Below are positions 22,930 through 34,514 of a DNA stretch of 64,000 nt, one piece after another (the stretch's first letter is position 1; the number at the start of each line of letters is the position of its first letter). The stretch is from NCBI RefSeq assembly GCF_000321225.1, contig NW_004450460.1, positions 1,228,881 through 1,292,880 on the forward strand, given 5' to 3'. Made by a program: the position numbers and the translations under genes. The notes under the pieces were generated by a model that saw nothing but the letters and a program-made list of their open reading frames with translations, was not told the DNA's origin and ran no database searches. The stretch comes from Odobenus rosmarus divergens. Taxonomy: Eukaryota; Chordata; Mammalia; Carnivora; Odobenidae.

Positions 22930-24420
22930 TGTTCAAATCTTTTATTTCCCTCATAGAGGGTTTTTTCCTCTCACTGTTATTGGGATAGAATTTATGTACA
23001 ATAAAATGCACCCATTGATAGCATCACTTTGGTAAGTTTTAACCAAACTGTACACCTGTGTCACCACAAAACAAATGAAATGTGGGACATTGCCATTGGC
23101 CCGGAACGTTCCCTGGTGTTGCCTTCAGCTCAGTGCCCACCACCCCTGCTGCCAGGAAAACCTGACCTGCTTTCTGCCCCCACAGGTGAGACTTTTCTTC
23201 TGCAGAGTCTCACATAAATGGAATCATAGACATTTCTCTTTCGTGTGTGTCTTCTTTCACTCGGAAACTCTCCGAGGTTCCCCTCACTGTTCCCCCACAA
23301 TTCCCAGCCGCCGCAACATCTCCAAACACCATTTCTGCCTCCACAACCCAGCGAGGGCCCGTACTCTGGTGACACCCTCTCTGAACCTGCAGGTGGAAGT
23401 TGCCTCCAGGCAGAGAACAGTGATGTGGGGCCCCTCCCCAGTTCCCTTTGCTTTCTGTCTCTCCATGTCTGAACACATTTATTTCAGTTATTTTAAAACA
23501 ACTTTTTGTACAAATCAGTGACGTTCATTAAATTGACAAAGTTGTGTGACCGTTCCCATAATTCAATTTGGGGACATTCTCCTCGCCCCAGGAAGATCCC
23601 TTACACTTGTTTAGTTGGTTTCTATACGTACCGCCAGCCCAGGAAGGCAGTAAACTCCCTGTTTCTATGGAACCACCTTCTCTGGATGTTTTATGAAAGC
23701 TGAATCATATATGGTCTCTGTGTCTGGCTCCTTTCACTGAGCATAATGGATTTGAGATGCACCCCTGTTGCTGCATCACCCAAACCCCATTGGTTTTTAT
23801 TGCTGAAGCATATTCCTTTGTGTGGATGTGATACATTTTGTTTATCCATCACTGGTTAGTGAACATTTGTGTTGTTTACACTTTTTGGCTATTTGGTTAG
23901 TGAACATTCTTTGCGTGGTCGTATGTTTTCATTTCTTTTGGGTAGGTACCTGGGACTGGAATGGATGGGTCTCATGGTAAATGTATGTTTGAATTTCTAA
24001 GAATTCACAAAAATCGTTTTCCACATCAGCTATCCCACGTGACATTCCCCCCAGCAAGGCACAGGGCTGGCATTTCTCCGTGTCTTTGCTGGCACCTGTC
24101 TTCCTGTCTTCCAGAGGACAGCCACTCTAGTGGGTAAAAGACAGTATCTTGCTTTAATTTTCATTTCTGAAATGACCAGTGATGTCGAGCCTCCTTTCTG
24201 GGGCATTATCCATTAATGTGTCCTCTCTGGGAAAATATCTGTGTAAATATCTTGTCCATTCTAAATTGGGTTGTCTGTATTCTTATGATTGAGATGAAGC
24301 CTTCTTTGTTTGTCTGAATATTCCTTTGGGAGCTTCCTGTTCTCTGTTCCCTGTTTCCCTTCGGGACTCTGATTACACATGTATCAGACCATCTCATCTA
24401 ATTTTTTTTTTTTTTTTTTT
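22930..24420 (-). mobile_element. Antisense LINE-1 3' UTR/ORF2 remnants
   Basis: Two similar antisense 3' UTR-like starts occur, 'aatttatgtacaataaaatg' near 22988 and 'acaactttttgtacaaatca' near 23498. They are followed by the typical '(c)tccctttcactgagcataatg' and 'gctatttggttagtgaacat' text. This suggests two old LINE-1 fragments in the same orientation. The ORFs within are fortuitous. A T20 run at 24402-24421 may mark an insertion end. Confidence 0.7.
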
Positions 24421-24421
24421 T

Positions 24422-25329
24422 AGTGTATCTTGTCTCTTTCTGTGTGCTGCATTCTGGGCTGTCTGCATATGTGTCTTCCAGGTTACCAAATCTGGATTTA
24501 TTTGAGTCTAGACAGCTCTTTAATCTATACTCTGACAGTTTAAGAATCAATTCCTCTTTAAAGAAATATGTCCTGGGCCAGTCAGAATAGTCAGTCATGC
24601 TACAATCACCAACGACTCCAGCCTCTGATAATGATTAGCAAGAAGCTATGTCTTGTTTATGCTACACGTCCACGGGGGGCTGGCCATTTGCCTTTTTTTG
24701 GTAGCAAACATTATGTTTTTGTTTTTGATAGTTGTCTTTTCTTTTAGATGCACATATTCCTTTTTTCCTCTGCAATATAATTTCCCCTGTGTGTGTGAGA
24801 CCCAGCAGAGGTCCCACTCTCATTAGGATGGAGGATGGCACAAGAGACCATTGTTCTCATCAATTAAAATGATTCAAACTACAAAAGCAGAGATATTGTT
24901 TTGAAACCCACCAGAGAGTCAGGAACACAAAGAAATAAAAACTCACCAAACTCCAGGGGAGAAGAGCCCCATGGCAGCTCTCATGCCTGTTGGGTGGTCA
25001 GAGGCCAAGGTGCCCCAGACAGAGGCCAGAGAGACTAGCAGACCAGCTGAGAAATTCTCAAGAGGTGCACGGGGTCTGGTGGAAAAGACTAGTATCATGC
25101 AGTGACCCCAGATTCAGAGCCTCAACCACCTGCCCACTCTTCCCATAGATCTTCTTCGAGTGCTTAGAAGTAGGAGGGCCAGGAACAAAATCTGAGGAAG
25201 ATCCCTCACAAGGGGTTGTGGGGCTTCACCATGTACAGGGCGGCCAGAAAACAGCTGGGATCAGAGGGAGAGCCCCCTGAGCATCTCTAGTCCCTTAAGG
25301 AAGAAAGCTGGGGCACCCCACACCCAGTA
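24422..25329. other. Intergenic, no gene recognised
   Basis: Moderately repetitive-looking sequence without a clear family. No coding signature on either strand. Confidence 0.4.
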
Positions 25330-25946
25330 GGACAACTGCTATCCAAGAAACAGAAAGTGACACGTGCGAGCGAGGATGTGGAGACATTGGAACGCCATGC
25401 CCTGTCAGTGGGAACATATGTTGGTGCAGCCTCTGTGGAACACAGTGTGGGGTTCCTCAAAAAGTTACAAATAGAATTACCATAGGCCCCAGCAGTCCCA
25501 CTTCTGGCTACATCCCTGGAAGAATTGAAAGCAGGGTCTCAAAGAGACATTTGTGAACCCATATTCACAGCAGCTAATGGGCGGACACAACCCAGGTGTC
25601 TATCCACGGATGAGAGGATGAGCAAATTGTGGTCCACCCACACTGCACTGTCACTCAGCCATAAAAAGGAAGGAAATCCTGACACCTTTCACAACTTGGA
25701 TGAAACTTGGGGACGTGATGCTGAATGAATATAAGCCAGACACAAAGGACAAAAACTGGGTGATCCATTCATATGAGATCCATTGAAGGGTCACATTCAT
25801 AGAGACAGAGAGTGGACGGTGGGCTCTGGGGGAGGGATGGGGGTTGGTGTCTCATGGGGACATTCTCAGTTTTGCAAAATGAAGAGTTCTGGAGATGGAT
25901 GGTAGTGATGGATGCACACAATGTGAATGCCACTGAATGTACAGTT
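25330..25946 (+). mobile_element. Old LINE-1 3' end (target of later insertions)
   Basis: The sequence reads as degraded ORF2 end plus 3' UTR ('ggttcctcaaaaagttacaa', 'actcagccataaaaaggaag', 'atgccactgaatgtacagtt'). The element resumes after the nested insertions at 28597 ('taaattctatgttatgtgta') and ends near 28650. Confidence 0.8.
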
Positions 25947-25963
25947 AAAAATGGTTAAGATGG

Positions 25964-26170
25964 GGGGAGACTGGGTGGCTCAGTTAAGTATCTGCTTTCA
26001 GCTCAGGTCATGATCTCAGGGTCCTGGGATCGAGCCCCTGCGTCAGGCTCCCTGCTTAGTGGGGAATCTACTTCTCCCTCTCCCTTCTCCGCTCCCCCTG
26101 CATGTGCTCTTTCGCGCACTCTCTCTCTCTCTGTCAAATAAATAAATAAATAAGTAAATGAAATCTTTAA
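25964..26170 (+). mobile_element. SINEC-type SINE, plus strand
   Basis: The copy reads tRNA-like head, CT-rich tract, (AAAT)n tail. It is flanked by aaaaatggttaagatgg (25947-25963) and aaaaatggttaaaatgg (26171-26187). The right duplication is shared with the LINE-1 inserted immediately next to it. Confidence 0.93.
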
Positions 26171-26187
26171 AAAAATGGTTAAAATGG

Positions 26188-28579
26188 ATCATCCACCATG
26201 ACCAAGTGGGATTTATCCCCGGGATGCAAGGGTGGTTCAACATTCGCAAATCAATCAGTATGATAGAACACATTAATAAGAGGAGGGAGAAGAACCATAT
26301 GGTCCTCTCAATTGATGCAGAAAAAGCAAATGACAAAATACAACATCCTTTCCTGATTAAAACTCTTCAGAGTATAGGGATAGAGGGAATATTCCTCAAG
26401 TTCATAAAATCCATCTATGAAAAACCCACAGGGAATATCATCCTTAATGGGGAAAAGATGAAAGCCTTTCTCTTAAGATCAGGAACACGTCGAGGATGCC
26501 CACTCTCACCACTGTTGTTCAACATAGTACTAGAAGTCCTAGCAACAGCAATCAGACAACAAAAAGAAATAAAAGGTATTCAAATTGGCAAAGAAGTCAA
26601 AAAGTCAAACTCTCTTTTCGCAGATGACATGATACTTTATGTGGAAAACCCAAAAGACTCCACCCCCAAATTACTAGAACTCATACAGCAATTCAGTAAT
26701 GTGGCAGGATACAAAATCAATGCACAGAAATCAGTTGCTTTCTTATACACTAACAATGCAACTGTAGAAAGAGAAATTAGGGAAATGATTCCATTTATGA
26801 TAGCACCAAAAACCGTACGATACCTCAGAATAAACCAAACCAAAGAGGTAAAGGATCTATACTCTAGGAACTACAGAACACTCAGGAAAGAAATTGAAGA
26901 AGACAGAAAAAGATGGAAAAATATTCCATGCTCATGGATTGGAAGAATAAACATTGTTAAAATGTCTATGCTACCCAGAACAATCTATACTTCAATGCCA
27001 TCCCAATCAAAATTCCAATGACATTTTTCAAAGTGCTGGAACAAACAATCCTAAAATTTGTATGGAATCAGAAAAGACCCCCAATCACCAACGAAATGTT
27101 GAAAAAGAAAAACAAAGCTGGGGGCATCACGTTGCCCGATTTCAAGCTATATTACAAAGCTGTGATCACCAAGACAGCATGCTACTGGCACAAAAACAGA
27201 CATATAGACCGATGGAACAGAACAGAAACCCAGATATGGACCCTCAACTCTATGGTCAAATAAACTTTGACAAAGCAGGAAAAAACATACAATGGAAAAA
27301 AGACAGTCTCTTCAATGAATGGTGCTGGGAAAACTGGACAGCCACATNNNNNNNNNNNNNNNNNNNNNNNNNNNNNNNNNNNNNNNNNNNNNNNNNNNNN
27401 NNNNNNNNNNNNNNNNNNNNNNNNNNNNNNNNNNNNNNNNNNNNNNNNNNNNNNNNNNNNNNNNNNNNNNNNNNNNNNNNNNNNNNNNNNNNNNNNNNNN
27501 NNNNNNNNNNNNNNNNNNNNNNNNNNNNNNNNNNNNNNNNNNNNNNNNNNNNNNNNNNNNNNNNNNNNNNNNNNNNNNNNNNNNNNNNNNNNNNNNNNNN
27601 NNNNNNNNNNNNNNNNNNNNNNNNNNNNNNNNNNNNNNNNNNNNNNNNNNNNNNNNNNNNNNNNNNNNNNNNNNNNNNNNNNNNNNNNNNNNNNNNNNNN
27701 NNNNNNNNNNNNNNNNNNNNNNNNNNNNNNNNNNNNNNNNNNNNNNNNNNNNNNNNNNNNNNNNNNNNNNNNNNNNNNNNNNNNNNNNNNNNNNNNNNNN
27801 NNNNNNNNNNNNNNNNNNNNNNNNNNNNNNNNNNNNNNNNNNNNNNNNNNNNNNNNNNNNNNNNNNNNNNNNNNNNNNNNNNNNNNNNNNNNNNNNNNNN
27901 NNNNNNNNNNNNNNNNNNNNNNNNNNNNNNNNNNNNNNNNNNNNNNNNNNNNNNNNNNNNNNNNNNNNNNNNNNNNNNNNNNNNNNNNNNNNNNNNNNNN
28001 NNNNNNNNNNNNNNNNNNNNNNNNNNNNNNNNNNNNNNNNNNNNNNNNNNNNNNNNNNNNNNNNNNNNNNNNNNNNNNNNNNNNNNNNNNNNNNNNNNNN
28101 NNNNNNNNNNNNNNNNNNNNNNNNNNNNNNNNNNNNNNNNNNNNNNNNNNNNNNNNNNNNNNNNNNNNNNNNNNNNNNNNNNNNNNNNNNNNNNNNNNNN
28201 NNNNNNNNNNNNNNNNNNNNNNNNNNNNNNNNNNNNNNNNNNNNNNNNNNNNNNNNNNNNNNGTCAAGCAGAGAAAGTCAATTATCATATGGTTTCACTT
28301 ATTTGTGGAACATAAGGAATAGCATGGAGGACATTAGAAGGAAGGGAAAAATGAAGGGGGGGGAATCGGAGGGAGAGATGAACCACGAGAGACTATGGAC
28401 TCTGAGAAACAAATGGGTTTTAGAGGGGAGGGGGGTTGGGGGATGGGTTAGCCCGGTGATGGGTATTAAGGAGGGCACATACTGCATGGAGCACTGGATG
28501 TTATATGAAAACAATGAATCGTGGATCACCACATCAAAAACTAATGATGTATTGTATGGTGACTAAAATAACATAATAA
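26188..28579 (+). mobile_element. Younger 5'-truncated LINE-1 with ORF2 reverse-transcriptase region
   Basis: The insert starts inside ORF2 and ends with a 3' UTR and A-rich tail. Its flanks are aaaaatggttaaaatgg (26171-26187) and aaaaatggttaagatgg (28580-28596). The frame open from 26158 to 27021 covers much of the reverse-transcriptase domain, including [17 protein letters not shown] and the catalytic FADD box at 26617-26628. The frame is then lost near 27005-27020 and ORF2 continues in another frame ([10 protein letters not shown]). 915 bases are unknown (N) at 27348-28262. The element is not autonomous because the endonuclease and ORF1 are missing. Confidence 0.93.
27348..28262. other. 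Assembly gap (915 N)
   Basis: A run of unknown bases inside the LINE-1 insertion. Both flanks are LINE-1, so the missing sequence is probably ORF2 C-terminal region and 3' UTR. The actual length may differ. Confidence 0.99.
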
Positions 28580-28596
28580 AAAAATGGTTAAGATGG

Positions 28597-29310
28597 TAAA
28601 TTCTATGTTATGTGTATTTTACTATAATAAAAGATTTGAAAAAAAGGATGGGAAAAACTAAGGCAAGGGAGAAGAGCTAGAAGAAGCCCCTGAGCCTTTC
28701 AGGCTTGGGACCAAGAGAGAGATCCCATCCCTGTATGCAGGGAGCAGGGACAGCACAGGACAGGAAGGGAAACTCCTCCAGGAACCCACAACCTGGCAGA
28801 GGGGGCTAGGACAGGGCCTTGGGGGGCATGGACACTGGAGAACAATGAACCCCAAGAAGAGCAGAAGCAGGACCTGTCATGGGGTCACAGACAAGAGAGA
28901 AGCTCCAGGGAAGCCTGGTGACCCTGGAGCCTGAGAAAATCTCAGATTCCCAAATGATGGACAAGGGGCAGAGACCTTTCTCTGGAGCTTCTGCTTCCAG
29001 ACATAGTGCAGAACATAGCTTTTGATCATGCTTGATTTGGATCATGAACCAGGAGAGCCCAAGCTTTATAAATGTCCTCACAAAACAAAGAAAACACTAA
29101 AAAGCTCTGTAATAAGTCTTTCTGGAATAGCGAGAGAAGCCCAGGTAGGACACAAAGGGTGGTAGGCAGGAGCAGACCAATCTTGCCTCATTCCCAAAGG
29201 ATCACTGGAAAAGAGAGGACTCTGACCTTGAAGGTTTAGAGGGGAAACATTGTGTAAGGAGGAAGTGTGTCACAGGCGTGAAGCAATATTTATGTTATTT
29301 TAAAATGACA
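28597..29310. other. Old LINE-1 end, then upstream flank of the 29.5-kb KRTAP5 gene
   Basis: 28597-28650 is the resumed LINE-1 3' end. The rest has no recognised gene or repeat. It is the upstream flank of the plus-strand KRTAP5 copy. Confidence 0.5.
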
Positions 29311-29313
29311 TAC

Positions 29314-29326
29314 GATTTCCCAGAGG
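29314..29326 (+). promoter_or_regulatory. KRTAP5: Conserved KRTAP5 upstream element
   Basis: gatttcccagagg is the plus-strand counterpart of the ccagRgaaat block found upstream of the minus-strand copies. It starts 76 nt before the TATA box. Confidence 0.5.
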
Positions 29327-29389
29327 AGAGAACATGAATAGAAACAAGGAAGTGACTATGTGCCCAACATCACACCTGACCTTGGCAGC

Positions 29390-29398
29390 TATATAAAG
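29390..29398 (+). promoter_or_regulatory. KRTAP5: TATA box TATATAAAG
   Basis: A consensus TATA box 87 nt upstream of the ATG. It is the best TATA match among the cluster members. Transcription would start about 30 nt downstream, near 29420, giving a leader of about 65 nt. Confidence 0.85.
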
Positions 29399-29484
29399 GG
29401 CCCGAGCCCAGAAGGCTCCACACCTGAACACCTGTCCTCTGCACCTGCTCCTCTGACCTGCTCCACCCTCAACCCACCAGAACC

Positions 29485-29931
29485 ATGGGCTGCTGTGGCT
29501 GTTCTGGAGGCTGTGGCTCCGGCTGTGGAGGCTGTGGCTCCGGCTGTGGGAGCTGTGGCTCCGGCTGTGGAGGCTGTGGCTCTGGCTGTGGGGGCTGCAG
29601 GTCCGGCTGTGGAGGCTGTGGCTCTGGCTGTGGGGGCTGTGGGTCCGGCTACTGTGTGCCCATCTGCTGCTGCAAACCCATGTGCTGCTGTGTGCCAGCC
29701 TGCACCTGCTCCAGCTGTGGCTCCTGTGGGGGCTCCAAGGGGGGCTGTGGCTCCTGTGGGGGCTCCAAGGGGGGCTGTGGCTCCTGTGGCTGCTCCCAGT
29801 GCAGCTGCTGTGTCCCCTGCTGCTCCCAGTCCAGCTGCTGCAAACCCTGCTGCTCCCAGTCCAGCTGCTGTACCCCCTGCTGCTCCCAGTCCAGCTGCTG
29901 TGTCCCCATCTGCTGCCAGCGCAAGATCTGA
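29485..29931 (+). CDS. KRTAP5: Keratin-associated protein 5-like (ultra-high sulfur), intact
   Basis: Single exon, 148 residues, the longest member in the window and the only one on the plus strand. Residues 1 to about 53 are GSGCGGC repeats after the [10 protein letters not shown] start. Then come [28 protein letters not shown], two [10 protein letters not shown] units, and alternating CCSQSSCC and KPCC/TPCC/VPCC modules. It ends C-C-Q-R-K-I, with Arg where most copies have Cys; the 61-kb copy shares this Arg. It has the best promoter of the cluster (TATATAAAG) and a clear AATAAA followed by a GT-rich downstream element. The expected role is disulfide cross-linking of keratin filaments in the hair shaft. 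The Ala- and Leu-rich open frames in the other phases of this region are shadows of the repeat. Confidence 0.96.
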   Translation: MGCCGCSGGCGSGCGGCGSGCGSCGSGCGGCGSGCGGCRSGCGGCGSGCGGCGSGYCVPICCCKPMCCCVPACTCSSCGSCGGSKGGCGSCGGSKGGCGSCGCSQCSCCVPCCSQSSCCKPCCSQSSCCTPCCSQSSCCVPICCQRKI

Positions 29932-30516
29932 GGCTCTGAACCCAGACCTTGGGTTTCTTTCTCAATGTTTGGTGAAGCCTGTATTCGTGTGGTTTCCCTG
30001 AATCAGCTCCTTTCACATGTCTGCTCCTGGACATGCTCACTTGCTCAAAGCTCACTTCTGGAGCCTTTATCTTTCAGTGTGTGGGAGCTTGGTCTACAGA
30101 CTGAGGAGGACCCAGTTCTGCTGCTATAGATGACAGACATCATTCACTTGGTGGAATTAGGTCCCTCTAACCTGTTCTTGGGGAACCATATTTCTTTGCC
30201 TAGGTCACTCTGCAGCCCTGCACCCCCATCCTGGGCTCTGGCTGGACCTGGACTCTTGCAGATATGACAGCCTCCTGGCCCATCCCTCCTTCTGAAGATA
30301 CTCCACCCCCAAACCTCATCCTCCTGCCTGTCTCATCTCTGACTGCAGGGTGAGCCAAGTCACAGGGGAGCAACAGATTGTGGGTTCCCCTAAATCCTAG
30401 GGACACTTTGCCATCAAGAGTTGGCCCCACTCTACAGCATCTATACTTGGTTGGCTACTGCTCCCTGATCCCTCTGATTTGTGTTTTGAGGCAGGAACTA
30501 TACCGTGAAATCCCTA

Positions 30517-30522
30517 AATAAA
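30517..30522 (+). promoter_or_regulatory. KRTAP5: Polyadenylation signal of the 29.5-kb KRTAP5 gene
   Basis: AATAAA lies 586 nt past the stop codon and is followed within 20 nt by the GT-rich tract gtgttgttctcactgtg, so the mRNA 3' end should lie near 30540. Confidence 0.8.
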
Positions 30523-30544
30523 CAATCCCCCCCCCAGTGTTGTT

Positions 30545-31020
30545 CTCACTGTGAATCTTCATTCTGGTGTCTGATTAGCAGAGGCTCTGCAACCCACGTG
30601 GCCTAAGGACGTTTCTACAGAGCCTAAATGTGGGACCCCCTGCCCTAGATTCTGTGAAGCAAGTTGTGCAGGAGGTAAGACCCATAGCTGGGGAAGAGAC
30701 GTGCCAGCAGCAGAAGCCCATTCTGAGCTGTCACTAAGGTTGCCACCAACCATGTGGGGCTGTTTACATTCAAATTGATAAAACAGCGCATGAAGTAAAT
30801 GCTTCGGTTCCTCAGGCACACTGGCCTGTTTCAAGTATGCAGTGGCCTCTTGTGGTCAGCGGTTGGCTTACAGAACAGCACACAGCATATTTCCATCAAA
30901 AAGCAGAAAGCTCTGTGGGCAGCTCTGGCTGGAATAGGAAAGAGCTCCACACCGGGTGTGTCACCTAGAACCGAGGGCTGGGGTCCAGATCCATAATTTC
31001 TCGATGCAAGTATTAGGTAG
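30545..31020. other. Intergenic, no gene recognised
   Basis: No repeat family or coding pattern identified between the KRTAP5 3' end and the LTR fragment that starts near 31020. Confidence 0.4.
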
Positions 31021-31110
31021 GTGGGTATGGTTGCTGTAGTAAATTATGTCACACTGGTTGGCTTAAAACAAGAGAATTTATTCTCTCACACTTCTGGAAG
31101 CTCCCTCCAA
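31020..31110 (-). mobile_element. MaLR-type LTR fragment
   Basis: 'gttgctgtagtaaattatgt' followed by 'ggcttaaaacaagagaattt' and 'attctctcacacttctggaa' is the antisense 3' end of an MLT1/MST-type LTR. Only about 90 bp remain, abutting a LINE-1. Confidence 0.6.
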
Positions 31111-32540
31111 TAATAGTAATTTTTTTTTATTATTGTGGTAGAATACACAGAACATAAAATGTACCATCTTCACGGTCTCTAAGCCCACAGCTCAGGGGCA
31201 CTAAGCACATTCACACTGTTGTGCAGCCGTCCCCACCATCCGTCTTCAGAACTTTCCATCTTCCCAAGTAGAGACTCTGTCCCCAGGAAACACTGATGCC
31301 CCCACCCTCTCTGCTCAATTATAGTTTCTCTCTTAACCATAGGGCATTGTCAAGAATGAGAAGTCGACATCAGCACGGTACAGTGAACTCAAGCACAGAC
31401 TTCCTTGGATCCCACCAGTCTTGGCCTTGTCGTGCAGAGTCTGTGAAGCTGTGCATCACATCGAGCCTTCAGAGAAGCCCTACCACAGCCAAGACTGCGC
31501 ACTGTCCCATCACCCTAAAAACACCCCCTCATTCTGTCCTCCCCACAGTCCTGAGCCCTGGCCACCCCGGGAGGGACTCTGATGGAGTTGTGTCACAGGG
31601 AGAATGTTAGGTAAATGCAACAGTGCACCGTGTAAGCCTGCGTGGGTGACTTCTTTCCCACTTGGGCTAATAATGTGAGATCCGTCCAAGTTGTAATGTG
31701 TGTCAGGAAACCGCTCCATTTATTGTTGAGCTGTCTTCCACTGTGTGCACGTATGAGGGGTTTTGTTTTGTTTTTTTGCCTCTCGTCTCTGCAAAGACAG
31801 GATGGACCTCCACACCCAGACTTCAGTTTAGATGTCAAGACAGATGAAGCCACACACACCAAGATCAATGTGGTGCTGGTATGATATATTGGCATATTGA
31901 CATGACATGGCATGTATTGCTTACATGAGGAGGCTTTCTGGGGAGAGCAGCGTGGCTCCCAAGCAGGCCTGAAATGGTCTGAGAGAGCAGGGCAAGGAGA
32001 TGGTGTGGGGTTTTCACGTGGCGGAGTGCGGGGGGCGGGGGAAGCTGGGAGTGCCCAGGGATGCTGACTTGCACCATAGGGGGGCACCATGCTTTCCTAT
32101 CAGCTTGTCCAGATTTGGGGCAGAAGAGGAAGAGGGAGGGGTGGGCCTACAAGCTGTCAGCATCAGACACCAAAGATGAAGTTACTCCCCTTACAGTTTG
32201 TTTGTCCGTTCACTCACTGAAGGGCATTTAGGCTGTCTCCATTTTTTGGCTATTTAAGCTGCAGTACGCATATGTGTATGGATTTTTGTGTATAAATATG
32301 TTTTTATTTCCTTGAGGATGAATATTCAGAATGCAGTCACTGCGTCGTACAGTAGTGTTTATTTCACTTTATAGGAAACACCAAACTGTCTTCCAGAGTG
32401 GCTGCCCCATTCTTCATCCCCACCAGTGGTGCATAATAGATCTAGTTGTTTCCCATCCTCACCAGCACTTGGTATTTTCAGTAACTTTAATTTAAGTCAC
32501 TCTAGCAGGTGTCTCATTGTGCCTTTAATTTGCATTTTCT

Positions 32541-32718
32541 TTTTTTTAAGATTTTGTTTATTTATTTATTTGACAGAGAGAGAGAGCACAAGCAGAGGGA
32601 GAGGGAGAAGCAGACTCCCCACTGGGCAGGGAGCCCTATGTGGGGCTTGATCCCAGGAACCTGGGATTATGACCTGAGCCAAAGGCAGACACTTCACTGA
32701 CAGCCACCCAGGCGCCCC
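32541..32718 (-). mobile_element. SINEC-type SINE
   Basis: Minus-strand SINE flanked by taatttgcattttct (32526-32540) and taatttgtgttttct (32719-32733). Part of the head is deleted ('gacagccacccaggcgcc'). Confidence 0.93.
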
Positions 32719-33329
32719 TAATTTGTGTTTTCTAATGGACATGACGCTGAACATCTCTTCAAGTGAGTCCTGGCCATTCACACATCTTCATTGAAAGAAT
32801 TTTTGTATCTTTTGCCCATTTTTAAATTACAGTGTTTTTCTTACTGTTGCATTTGGAGAAGTCTTTATCATAGCTAAACTGTCACATTTGTGATTTTCAA
32901 ATATTGTCTCCCTATCTGCGCTTGTTTTTCCACCCTCTTAATGGGAGTTCCACAGAGCAACACTTTTTAATTTTCATGAAATCCAATTCATCAGGTTGTT
33001 CTTTTGTGGATTATGTCTTTAGTGCTGCATCTAAGAACACCTTATCTGTCCAACCCTAGGTCATGAAGATTTTTCTGTTTTCTTCTAGACATTTCATAGC
33101 TTTGTGGTTTACATCCTATCATCTGTTTTGAGTTAATATTTTATAAAATATGAGGTTTAGGTCATAATTCTTTTTCTCCTACAAATGTCTAATTTTTCCA
33201 ATGTTATTTATTGAAAAGTTATCCTTCTACCATTGAATTACTTTTGTATCTTTGTCAAAACCCAGCTGGTCCTACTTGCGTGGGTCTATTTCTGTATTCT
33301 CTATTCTATTGCATTGTATTCTCTATTCT

Positions 33330-33527
33330 TTTTTTTTTTTTAAGATTTTATTTATTTAACAGAGAGAGAGAGAGAGAGGGCGCACAAACAGGGAGAGCAG
33401 CAGACAGAGGGAGAAGCAGATGCCCCACTGAGCAGGAAGCCCAACATGGGCCTTGATCCCAGGACCCTGGGATCATGACCTGAGCTGAAGGCAGACGGTC
33501 TTCAGACTGAGCCCCCAAGTGTCCCCT
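33330..33527 (-). mobile_element. SINEC-type SINE
   Basis: Minus-strand SINE in antisense LINE-1. Both flanks consist of attctctatt-type sequence, so the target duplication is hard to delimit. A tandem array of the flank motif follows it. Confidence 0.88.
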
Positions 33528-33534
33528 CTATTTG

Positions 33535-33660
33535 TTACATTCTAATCTCTATTCTGTTACTTTATTTCTAATTTGTTACATTCTATTCTCTATTTGTTAC
33601 ATTCTATTCTCTATTTGTTACATTCTATTCTCTATTTGTTACATTCTGTTCTCTATCCTG
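33535..33660. repeat. 21-bp tandem repeat beside a SINE
   Basis: The unit attctctatttgttacattc plus t is repeated about four times, with degenerate units at both edges. The unit resembles the LINE-1 text before the SINE (tattctctattctattgcat), so the array probably grew from the local target sequence. Confidence 0.85.
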
Positions 33661-34064
33661 TTAACATTGATCTATGTGCCTTTCTTTTCCCGATGCCACA
33701 CACTGTCTTGGTTTTTGTAGCTATATAGTAAGTCTTAAAATCAAGTAGTGTTATTCCTTTAACTGTATTCTTTTTCAAAATTTCTGTGACTATTTTGGTT
33801 TCTTTATCCTTCATTATAAATTTTTAGAATCAGCTTGTCTATATCTACAGAGAATCCTGCTGGGATTTTGATAGAAATTTCTCTTTAACTGTAGATCAGT
33901 GTGGGAGAATTGACATCTTAGCTATGTTGGGTTTTCCAATCCATGAACATAGTGTATCTCTCTGTTTATATAGATCTTTTTTGGCTTCCTTCATTAGTAT
34001 TTTGTAGTTTTCAGCACACTGAGTCTGTTTATTTTTTGTTACATTTATGCTTATGCATTTTAAC

Positions 34065-34235
34065 CAAGTGCAGCTGACGTCCACACTGCCCCCGTGGCAG
34101 TCTGAGGACAGGACCCAGCTTTGCTGTGCCTGGACTCCAGACCTTAGGGAACTGAGATAATAAATGTGTGTTGTTTTAAGCTTCAGAGTTTGTAGTAGTT
34201 CATTACACAGCAGTTGGAAACAAATACACCTCCTC
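34065..34235 (+). mobile_element. MLT1-like LTR 3' part
   Basis: The wording 'tggactccagaccttaggga', 'actgagataataaatgtgtg' and 'ttgttttaagcttcagagtt' matches the 3' half of a MaLR LTR in plus orientation. Confidence 0.6.
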
Positions 34236-34514
34236 TTAGCATTGAGTCTCCACTCAATCCCCTGGAGCCCCAGCCTCATCCCCACAATGCCTTCATCTGA
34301 CCAAATGCCAGTCCTATAATATCGACTCCTCAGCATCTATTTGCTCTGCTGCTCTGCTTGAGAGTTTAGGCTTTCAGTGACCCCACCTACTGAATGAACT
34401 TATAGAATCCCAACACTCCCCCCACCTGCACTCACCTGCTGGCTCTCTAACATCTGGTGAAAGGATCAAGCTCTCGTGTTGGGCCTCAGCACTCTCCCCA
34501 GTTCTGTCTGTGCC

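Larger units (their letters stand above)
31111..34050 (-). mobile_element. Antisense LINE-1 remnants (3' UTR to ORF2)
   Basis: It starts with an antisense 3' UTR ('ttattgtggtagaatacaca', 'agcacattcacactgttgtg') and continues, with gaps, through antisense ORF2 to about 34050 ('ggttttccaatccatgaaca', 'ttagtattttgtagttttca'). About 31790-32180 has no clear LINE-1 match. Two SINEs interrupt it, at 32541 and about 33330. Confidence 0.75.

Noticed and set aside
26158..27021. 287-codon reverse-transcriptase frame as a host or defence gene (retron/DRT-like)
   Set aside because: It is LINE-1 ORF2: target duplication, 3' UTR, A-tail and FADD box all fit, and the context is mammalian.
26954..28566. Long frames made mostly of X
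   Set aside because: They span the N gap and carry no information.
33535..33660. Short direct repeats as a CRISPR-like array
   Set aside because: The repeats are head-to-tail with no unique spacers, in mammalian LINE-1 sequence.
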